Assembly (NCBI GenBank): GCA_950071875.1
Contig: CATMNW010000211.1
Span: 1-5,088 of the forward strand
Length of the DNA: 5,088 bases
Reading direction: 5' to 3'
Source of the DNA: an uncultured Erythrobacteraceae bacterium
Lineage (GTDB): Bacteria > Pseudomonadota > Alphaproteobacteria > Sphingomonadales > Sphingomonadaceae
The number at the start of each line of letters is the position of its first letter. Position 1 is the stretch's first letter. The notes under the pieces were generated by a model. It saw only the letters and a list, made by a program, of their open reading frames with translations, was not told the origin of the DNA and ran no database searches. A program made the position numbers and the translations under genes. Below are positions 1 to 5,088 of this stretch, piece by piece.

Positions 1-20
1 CGGGGCCGCCCTTTTTCTTT
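1..20 (+). terminator. Possible right half of a rho-independent terminator, cut by the window edge
   Basis: The window opens with a GC-rich arm (GGGGCCGCCC) directly followed by TTTTTCTTT on the plus strand, the layout of the 3' half of an intrinsic terminator. The matching left arm would lie outside the window. The stretch is 19 bases past the stop of the minus-strand S9 gene, so a bidirectional terminator between converging genes is plausible: on the minus strand it reads as an A-rich tract leading into the GC arm. It cannot be confirmed without the missing sequence. Confidence 0.35.
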
Positions 21-39
21 GGCCGTTATGGCTTAAAGC

Positions 40-2034
40 TCAGGAACCGAGCTCACTCGCCAGGAAGGTGTCGATCCGCATGAGCATGTTCTTGCGCGCA
101 GCGCCATCGTGCAGCGAATGCGCCAGTCCGTCGAACTCGAGATATTCGACCGTCTTGCCGGCATTCGCCAACGCCTTTTCCATCTTTCGCGATTGTTCGA
201 CGTTGACGTTGTTATCGGCGGTTCCGTGCACAAGCAGGACCGGCGACTGGAATGACGCGACATTGCGCATGGGGCTGCCCTGTTCCAGATGCGGCCCGTC
301 ACCGACGAACTTCTGGACGAGGCGGTAGGAATAGGTTTCCCGCTCTTCGTCGAGCAGCTGCCTCCAGTCCGCCACCGGGGCGATGGCAACGACTGCCTTG
401 TAGAGATCCGGATCGACAACCTGCGACTGCAGGGCGGCATATCCACCATAGGACCAGCCGACGATCGCCAGCTTGTCTGCCTTTGCGATGCCTTGAGACA
501 CGAGCCAGTTACCGGCGTCGTTCACATCGCCGATTGCCGTGCGCCATTGTTGCACCCCGTTCCGACCGAACCATTCGGCACCATAACCGCTCGAGCCGCG
601 GAAGTTGGGCTGAAGAACCGCGTAGCCGCGTGCAGCGAAGAACTGGACCAGCCAGTCGAAACCCCATTCGTCACGCGAAGACGGTCCGCCGTGAGGCATC
701 ACGATCGCCGGCAGGTTCTTCCCGTCCGATCCCGGAGGAAGAGTGAGGTAGCCCGGGATCTGCGTACCATCGGCCGCGGGGAAGGTTACCGGCGTCATTT
801 CCGCCAGCGTGCGGCCTTCGGTCGTTTCGCGGATTGGCAGGAGCGGGTTGAGCTGGTTCGTGTCCCGATCGAACTTGTAGAGCATACCGGGATCTACGTC
901 CGACCCGGTAATCAACAGCAGCTCTCGTTCGTCCTCGCTCGCTCCGACGAAACTGATGGTGGGCTGCCCCGGAAGCGCATTGCCGAGCGCGGTGGCAAGA
1001 TCGCGCAGTTCGGTATCGAAATACTTCACCGTGCGCTTTTCGGTCGCGTAACTTGCACCGATCACGCGTTGGCGCCGGCCGATGGTCACCAGCGAATCCA
1101 CATCGGCATTCTCGGCCGAAAGCAGTTCGGTCCGTGTCAGGTTTCCGTCCAGCGATACGGCATACAGCGTCTTGAAGCCCCGTGCGTCATTATCGAACCC
1201 GAGGGCAGCATTCATTCCGCTATCGACGGCATAGGGTTCGAAACCGTCGCTGCTCTGGCTGTCGATTTCGGCACGCGAAAGGGGCTGCCATCGCGACGAA
1301 CCCGCCTCACGATAGAAATACGCAAGAGTATCTTGGGCGTAGCCGCGAGGGCTGGAATTCAGGGTGCCCTTGACCCGGACATTGCCGGCATCGTCTGCGA
1401 TGTATTCGAAGGTATCCTTGTCTGGCGATTCCACCGGCTTTTCCTTGCCGGTCACCACATCATGGCGCACCACGCCCAATCCTTCCGACTGGTTGGCAAG
1501 GCGCGTGTTCAGCGAAGATTCCTTGCTGTAGCCACGTGTTGCCAGAACGGAACTGTCATCACCTTCCGCATTAAGCGAGATGATCCCGCCGCCGAAGTAC
1601 ACATTCCCGTAAGCGCGCAAGGATTTGCGCCCTTCGATCACATTGGGATCACTGCCGTCGGCATTGACCGAAATCATGCGCGTTCCGGCAATATATCGGC
1701 CGAGGGAATCGTCCTTGCGCCGCAGGATCGTCTGACAGACGAGGCGTTCTTCGGTGATCCAGTTGCAGTAGGCAAGATCGCTCATGTCATCGAGCGCGGC
1801 GAGCGCCTGTTGCGGTGCCGTACCTGCATCCAGATCGACGATATACAGCGCTTCACCACCGGATCCGACATTGCCGACATAAGCCAGCTTGCGTCCCGAC
1901 GGGGAAAGACTAACCGAAAAGACCGACTGCCTTGCCCCGAATGCGGTTGCTGCCTCTTCTGCCGTTTCGGCAGCAACAGGTGCACCAATCGCACACAAAG
2001 ATACGGCGGCAACGCCGGCAAACAAATTTCTCAT
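40..2034 (-). CDS. Secreted S9-family (prolyl oligopeptidase-like) serine peptidase
   Basis: A 664-residue protein. Seen: residues 1-22 form a Sec-type signal peptide (basic start, hydrophobic core, cleavage probably after PVAA), so the mature protein is likely periplasmic. Residues about 30-400 have the repetitive beta-rich look of an S9 beta-propeller, and about 410-664 form the alpha/beta-hydrolase domain. The catalytic triad is readable: Ser528 in GWSYGGY, Asp607 in HGTADNNV and His639 in DGLAHSLHD. The loops MPHGGP (446-451) and NFRGSSGYG (477-485) are also typical of S9 hydrolase domains. Known of the family: hydrolysis of short peptides, often dipeptidyl or acylaminoacyl type, with the propeller restricting access. 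Substrate cannot be told from sequence. Cys90 and Cys100 could form a disulfide in the periplasm. The start is supported by the signal peptide and by AGGGGG 8 bases upstream. It is the last gene of the minus-strand group, 89 bases after the M50-like gene. Confidence 0.95.
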   Translation of the reverse strand: MRNLFAGVAAVSLCAIGAPVAAETAEEAATAFGARQSVFSVSLSPSGRKLAYVGNVGSGGEALYIVDLDAGTAPQQALAALDDMSDLAYCNWITEERLVCQTILRRKDDSLGRYIAGTRMISVNADGSDPNVIEGRKSLRAYGNVYFGGGIISLNAEGDDSSVLATRGYSKESSLNTRLANQSEGLGVVRHDVVTGKEKPVESPDKDTFEYIADDAGNVRVKGTLNSSPRGYAQDTLAYFYREAGSSRWQPLSRAEIDSQSSDGFEPYAVDSGMNAALGFDNDARGFKTLYAVSLDGNLTRTELLSAENADVDSLVTIGRRQRVIGASYATEKRTVKYFDTELRDLATALGNALPGQPTISFVGASEDERELLLITGSDVDPGMLYKFDRDTNQLNPLLPIRETTEGRTLAEMTPVTFPAADGTQIPGYLTLPPGSDGKNLPAIVMPHGGPSSRDEWGFDWLVQFFAARGYAVLQPNFRGSSGYGAEWFGRNGVQQWRTAIGDVNDAGNWLVSQGIAKADKLAIVGWSYGGYAALQSQVVDPDLYKAVVAIAPVADWRQLLDEERETYSYRLVQKFVGDGPHLEQGSPMRNVASFQSPVLLVHGTADNNVNVEQSRKMEKALANAGKTVEYLEFDGLAHSLHDGAARKNMLMRIDTFLASELGS

Positions 2035-2039
2035 TGAAG

Positions 2040-2064
2040 CAACCCCCTGAAAGTAAGGAGGTCA
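2040..2064 (-). promoter_or_regulatory. Leader hairpin that may cover the ribosome binding site of the S9 peptidase gene
   Basis: On the minus strand, TGACCTCCT (2064-2056) can pair with AGGGGGTTG (2048-2040), including three G-U wobbles, around a seven-base loop TACTTTC. The AGGGGG on the 3' side is the apparent Shine-Dalgarno of the S9 gene, 8 bases before its ATG. The 5' arm contains CCTCCTT, resembling the anti-Shine-Dalgarno of 16S rRNA. Whether this folds and regulates translation is inference; a transcript starting inside this stretch would lack the 5' arm. Confidence 0.3.
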
Positions 2065-2123
2065 GCCTAACGTAGTTATTTGCCCGAACAACATGCAATC
2101 GGAAGAATTCACCAATATCGGGA

Positions 2124-2885
2124 TCAGTATCGCCCGGCGACCCGAAGCGATTTCCATACCATTGCGACAATTGCCACAGTGATCGCGCCGCCCCAGAACC
2201 AGTAGGGCAGCAACAGCGCATCGGCAATCTTGCCCGTGTCGGAGCGAACCATCTGACCACCCATCACCCCGCCCGGGCTGAAGAGATAGCCGAAGTCCTG
2301 GTAGACGCTGACCGCACCCTGCACACCAAGGAATTCCACGGAAATCCGTTGCCACTTCGCACTGGCCCGGGTCGCGATGTAAAACGCTGCAAGGGCGAAG
2401 GCCGGGAGGACAATCCAGCCTGTCAGCGATCTGACCCAGATCAATGTGCTGACCACCAGAGCAGCGGCCAGACCCAGAAGGGCGATGCGGGTCGCCCTGC
2501 GCGAACGGGAGGCGATGATCATCGCGCACCCTGCAATCGTGGGGCCGAGCAGTCCGGCGGCAGACACTATGGCCTGTTCGACAGCCCAGAGATTACCCGA
2601 GCTTTCAGCATACCCGGAACCATTCGCGAAAATCACGAGGCGATGGAATTCGGCGCCCAATAAGGCGGCCGTCAGTCCGTGGGCCATTTCGTGCCACCAG
2701 GTTGAGAGCAGGGTAAAAGGCATCAGCGCCAGCGTGCCGATCTGCGTCTGCCAAGCCAGGATGGTCAGTACAGCGAAGGCGACGATATAGGTCTGTTCGC
2801 GTTTGACCGCGGGCTTCATTTCGTCCTCGGCATAGGGCAGGCCCCATTTGGCGGGCACAACGGGGAGTTCAGGATCTTTCTCCAT
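2124..2885 (-). CDS. M50B-like integral-membrane zinc metalloprotease homologue
   Basis: A 253-residue membrane protein. Seen: a hydrophilic N-terminus (1-30), then about six hydrophobic segments near 32-50, 51-77, 103-126, 132-152, 154-172 and 224-246. The second holds the zinc-metalloprotease motif HEMAH (His65, Glu66, His69). A GLLGP stretch follows at 111-115, and Asp216 in SDTGKIADALLLP sits where M50B-like proteins carry their third zinc ligand; Asp197 is another candidate. Family knowledge: M50 enzymes cut substrates within the membrane, as in site-2 protease signalling, but the M50B-like branch is poorly characterised and no substrate can be inferred. No PDZ domain is present, unlike RseP. 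The gene starts 25 bases after the tgt stop and probably shares its transcript. The Shine-Dalgarno at the first ATG is weak; an alternative start at Met23 (2819) has GAGGA just upstream and would remove only hydrophilic residues. Confidence 0.82.
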   Translation of the reverse strand: MEKDPELPVVPAKWGLPYAEDEMKPAVKREQTYIVAFAVLTILAWQTQIGTLALMPFTLLSTWWHEMAHGLTAALLGAEFHRLVIFANGSGYAESSGNLWAVEQAIVSAAGLLGPTIAGCAMIIASRSRRATRIALLGLAAALVVSTLIWVRSLTGWIVLPAFALAAFYIATRASAKWQRISVEFLGVQGAVSVYQDFGYLFSPGGVMGGQMVRSDTGKIADALLLPYWFWGGAITVAIVAMVWKSLRVAGRY

Positions 2886-2910
2886 TTGCCCAGATTAGGT
2901 CCAGCCTGCC

Positions 2911-4035
2911 TTAACGCAAGTAATCCCTGCGGAAATCACTGGCGAAGCCAGCAAAGCGTCCTTGCCCGATCGCATCGCGCATGGCCTGCATGAGCTGTTG
3001 GTAGAATGCGATATTGTGCTCGGTCATCAGCATGGCACCGAGGATTTCCTGCGACTTCACCAGATGGTGGAGATAAGCGCGGGTATAGGTACCGCACGTG
3101 TCGCAGCTACACCGGGCATCGAGCGGCTCCTCGTCCTCGGCAAAACGCGCGTTGCGCAGATTGATCGGACCATGCCAGGTGAAGGCCTGTCCATTCCGCC
3201 CTGACCGGCTTGGGAGCACACAATCGAACATGTCGACCCCCCGCTCGACCGCGCCGACTAGATCGTCGGGCTTGCCGACACCCATGAGATAGCGTGGCCG
3301 GTCCTGCGGCAACTGACCGGGCGCAAAATCCAGTGTGGCGAACATTGCCTCCTGCCCTTCGCCCACCGCCAGTCCCCCGATGGCATAGCCGTCGAAGCCG
3401 ATGTCCGTGAGCTTGTCGGCACTGATTTTGCGTAATTCCTCGTCGAGCGCACCCTGCTGAATGCCGAACAGTGCCGACCGTTCGGCATGTTCGCCGCCGC
3501 TGTCGAAACCGTCGCGACTGCGTTTCGCCCAGCGCATCGACATCTCCATACTCGAAGCGATCTCATCACGCGGGCGGTCGGCGCGCGGGCATTCGTCGAA
3601 GGCCATCACGATGTCGCTGCCGAGCAGGCGCTGGATTTCCATGCTGCGTTCGGGTGTTAGCATGTGTTTGGAGCCGTCGATATGGCTGCGGAATTCGACG
3701 CCTTTCTCGGTCAGCTTCCTCAGATCCGACAGGCTCATGACCTGATAGCCGCCGCTGTCGGTTAGGATCGGGCGCTGCCAGTTCATGAATGTGTGCAATC
3801 CGCCCAATTTGGCGACACGTTCAGCCCCCGGGCGCAACATCAGGTGATAGGTATTGCCAAGGATGATGTCCGCGCCGGTCTTGCGCACGGTTTGCGGCTT
3901 CATGGCCTTGACCGTGGCGGCAGTGCCGACCGGCATGAAAGCGGGTGTATGAATCTCGCCGCGCTGCATGTCGATCCGGCCTGTGCGCGCCGCGCCATCG
4001 GTGGCTTCGATTGTGAAGGCGAATCGTTCGGCCAT
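2911..4035 (-). CDS. tgt: tRNA-guanine(34) transglycosylase (queuosine biosynthesis)
   Basis: A 374-residue cytoplasmic TIM-barrel enzyme that replaces guanine-34 with preQ1 in tRNAs with GUN anticodons (Asp, Asn, His, Tyr). All key residues are visible: Asp93 in DSGGYQ (general acid/base), Asp147-Glu148 in AFDECP, GIQQG at 191-195, GGLAVGE at 220-226, MGVG at 251-254, and the nucleophile Asp271 in MFDCVLPSR. The zinc site is Cys309, Cys311, Cys314 and His340. Each catalytic and zinc position is offset by nine from the well-studied Zymomonas mobilis enzyme as I remember it, which supports both the start and the assignment. Length is normal for the bacterial family (about 370-390). The start lies 2 bases after the restored stop of the DUF481 gene and has no purine-rich Shine-Dalgarno, so translation may depend on the upstream gene. 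queA, often adjacent elsewhere, is not in the window. Confidence 0.98.
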   Translation of the reverse strand: MAERFAFTIEATDGAARTGRIDMQRGEIHTPAFMPVGTAATVKAMKPQTVRKTGADIILGNTYHLMLRPGAERVAKLGGLHTFMNWQRPILTDSGGYQVMSLSDLRKLTEKGVEFRSHIDGSKHMLTPERSMEIQRLLGSDIVMAFDECPRADRPRDEIASSMEMSMRWAKRSRDGFDSGGEHAERSALFGIQQGALDEELRKISADKLTDIGFDGYAIGGLAVGEGQEAMFATLDFAPGQLPQDRPRYLMGVGKPDDLVGAVERGVDMFDCVLPSRSGRNGQAFTWHGPINLRNARFAEDEEPLDARCSCDTCGTYTRAYLHHLVKSQEILGAMLMTEHNIAFYQQLMQAMRDAIGQGRFAGFASDFRRDYLR

Positions 4036-4037
4036 CG

Positions 4038-4986
4038 TCAGAAACCGTAAATAAGCGTTGCTCGGGTCAGGGTGTCGGTACTTACCGCCCCGGGCGCCGG
4101 ATTGCTGTCATATTCGATCTGGTAGGAAATGCGCGAGCGCAAACGGTCGCTGACCTGGAAATCGAGGCCCGTGACAAGGTCTATCGTGGTGTTGGTGCCA
4201 TCGAAAAAATACGGTTGCCTGCCCTTCGGTTTCGGCAACGGCATTGACGTTCTGCGTCAGTTTGAGGCGATCTAGGATCTGCCAGTCGAAATCGACGCCG
4301 ACCAGTCCCCCAAGGCGGCTAACGCTGGTGCCGTCGACGAAATCGGTGACACGGTAGGCAGGCCCGCCCTTGACCGAAAGCTGGAGATTGTCGCTATCGA
4401 CGAGCTTGTATCCCAGCCCGCCGGAAACCGAATAGCGGGAGGAAAACCCCTGGATGCGGTCGCGCTCGTACTGGGCAAGACCATAGGCAAAGACCCGGTC
4501 GTCGAACTGCCAGCGCGGTTCATACGCAGCCAGAAACTGCTCGCGGCTCGTGGTACCATTCTGTCGCTGGTAATCGGCACGCAGGCGGATCAAGTGTTTC
4601 CAATCGATCCCCTCGCGCTGCAATTTGAGCGATGCGGCAACCCCGACCGAGTCCGTATTGCCGCTCGACTGGAATGCGCCGAGTTCGCCCTCACCGCTCC
4701 AGCGGTCGAACAAGCCCGCGCTGCGAATAGCGTCTTCCTCCGCGTTGGCTGCTTCGGCTTTCTTCATCGCGACCGTTGTCTGGAACGAATCTTCCAGGGC
4801 GTCGATTTCGGCCGCATCATCGGGCCATGTGGAACGCGCAAGATCGAGAACCGTGGCCACCTTGGCTTCGTCACCGGTGTCGATGGCTGCATCGATCATC
4901 GTGCGCGCGCCTTCCGGCAATTCGGCTAATGCCGGTGTAGCCGAAAACGCGAGAAGGACGGACAGGATTGGAAGATTGTAACGCAT
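4038..4986 (-). CDS. DUF481-family outer-membrane beta-barrel protein, interrupted by a one-base frameshift
   Basis: Seen: residues 1-21 are a signal peptide (cleavage after ALA), 22-90 an Ala/Glu/Asp-rich, probably helical region, and from about 93 a DUF481 domain with SSGNTDS (107-113) followed by alternating beta-strand sequence with many aromatic residues. The frame opened by the ATG at 4986 encodes residues 1-261 of the barrel, then leaves it at a run of six T's (4204-4209) and stops at 4108, giving 292 residues of which the last 31 are out of frame. Removing one T joins it to the second frame (ending at 4038) and gives 315 residues ending in RATLIYGF, the terminal Phe expected of a barrel recognised by the BAM machinery. 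DUF481 proteins are described as salt-induced outer-membrane proteins, but their function is unclear. First gene of the apparent operon; its restored stop is 2 bases from tgt. Start chosen by the signal peptide; the ribosome site is weak. It could be a pseudogene or a sequencing error. Confidence 0.88.
4204..4209 (-). other. Frameshift site: run of six T's (coding strand) in the DUF481 gene
   Basis: On the coding strand the sequence reads GTA TTTTTT CGATGG. With six T's the frame gives V-F-F-R-W-H and runs to a stop at 4108. With five T's it gives V-F-F-D-G-T-N and continues through well-formed barrel strands to the stop at 4038. The total span of 949 bases is one more than a multiple of three, consistent with a single inserted base. 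Homopolymer runs are common places for both sequencing indels and replication slippage. Confidence 0.85.
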
Positions 4987-5088
4987 GACGCGCGCCTAGC
5001 GCCTTGGCCCTCGCCTCGCCACCCCGCATTCTTCGAGTGACAAGCGGGAAATGCCCCACGGATCAAGCGCGCAGGCGCCAACCGGTCC
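4987..5088. other. Upstream region of the DUF481-tgt operon; no gene or promoter can be called with confidence
   Basis: This 102-base stretch precedes the first minus-strand gene and should hold its promoter, but I see no good sigma-70 pair. The nearest is TTGATC and TTGTCA at a 17-base spacing on the minus strand, with a poor -10. One minus frame is open from the window edge for 30 codons to a TAG at 4996-4998, and a plus-strand ATG at 5051 opens a frame running off the edge (MPHGSSAQAPTG). Neither is long enough to recognise, and they overlap, so at most one is real. Confidence 0.3.

Noticed and set aside
289..2037. A 582-codon open frame on the plus strand, opposite the S9 peptidase gene
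   Set aside because: It lies almost wholly within the S9 gene, which has a signal peptide and complete catalytic triad. The antisense product is rich in Arg, His and Ile with no recognisable domain; long antisense frames are common opposite GC-rich genes.
2053..2062. TAAGGAGGT on the plus strand, a near-perfect ribosome binding sequence
   Set aside because: No start codon lies at suitable spacing on the plus strand; the nearest ATG is about 30 bases away and opens no credible gene.
2064..2091. A possible promoter for the S9 gene (TTGTTC at 2091-2086, TAGGCT at 2069-2064, spacing 16, minus strand)
   Set aside because: Both boxes match the sigma-70 consensus poorly, so I do not list it as a feature. 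It would also start the transcript near 2057, removing most of the 5' arm of the proposed leader hairpin.
2062..2529. Overlapping minus-strand frames of 155 and 116 codons within or across the M50-like gene
   Set aside because: They are alternate-frame readings of the M50-like gene and the following intergenic stretch, without signal peptide or domain.
4038..4244. A separate 68-residue minus-strand gene
   Set aside because: Its first residues (MPLPKPKGRQPY) are an out-of-frame reading of the DUF481 gene, and the rest is clearly that protein's C-terminal barrel strands. It is a fragment, not an independent gene.

Overview
The window looks like chromosomal DNA of an alphaproteobacterium, most likely a sphingomonad of the Erythrobacter/Porphyrobacter type. 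This is inferred from the moderately high GC content, the Zymomonas-like Tgt numbering, and the mix of a periplasmic S9 peptidase and a DUF481 outer-membrane protein. No mobile element, CRISPR array, tRNA or rRNA is visible.

All four recognisable genes lie on the minus strand, so transcription runs from right to left. In transcription order they are: a DUF481-family outer-membrane beta-barrel protein (4986 to 4038), tRNA-guanine transglycosylase tgt (4035 to 2911), an M50B-like integral-membrane metalloprotease homologue (2885 to 2124), and a secreted S9-family prolyl-oligopeptidase-like serine peptidase (2034 to 40). The first three are tightly packed, with gaps of 2 and 25 bases, and look like one operon. 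The S9 gene follows an 89-base gap without a clear terminator, so it may be read through or have its own weak promoter.

The most notable observation is that the DUF481 gene is broken by one extra base in a run of six T's on the coding strand (4204-4209). Removing one T restores a 315-residue protein that ends in the C-terminal phenylalanine typical of outer-membrane barrels and stops 2 bases before the tgt start. As written, the reading frame stops 72 bases short of tgt and its last 31 residues are out of frame. This may be a sequencing error, a real mutation or, less likely, recoding.

Functionally, Tgt makes the queuosine precursor exchange at position 34 of GUN-anticodon tRNAs, while its neighbours act in or at the cell envelope. 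I see no pathway link between them. The left edge (1-20) looks like one arm plus T-tract of a terminator whose other arm is outside the window. The right edge (4987-5088) is upstream sequence of the operon and holds no gene I can call. I found no evidence of a new multi-gene system; the window is mainly ordinary housekeeping and envelope genes.
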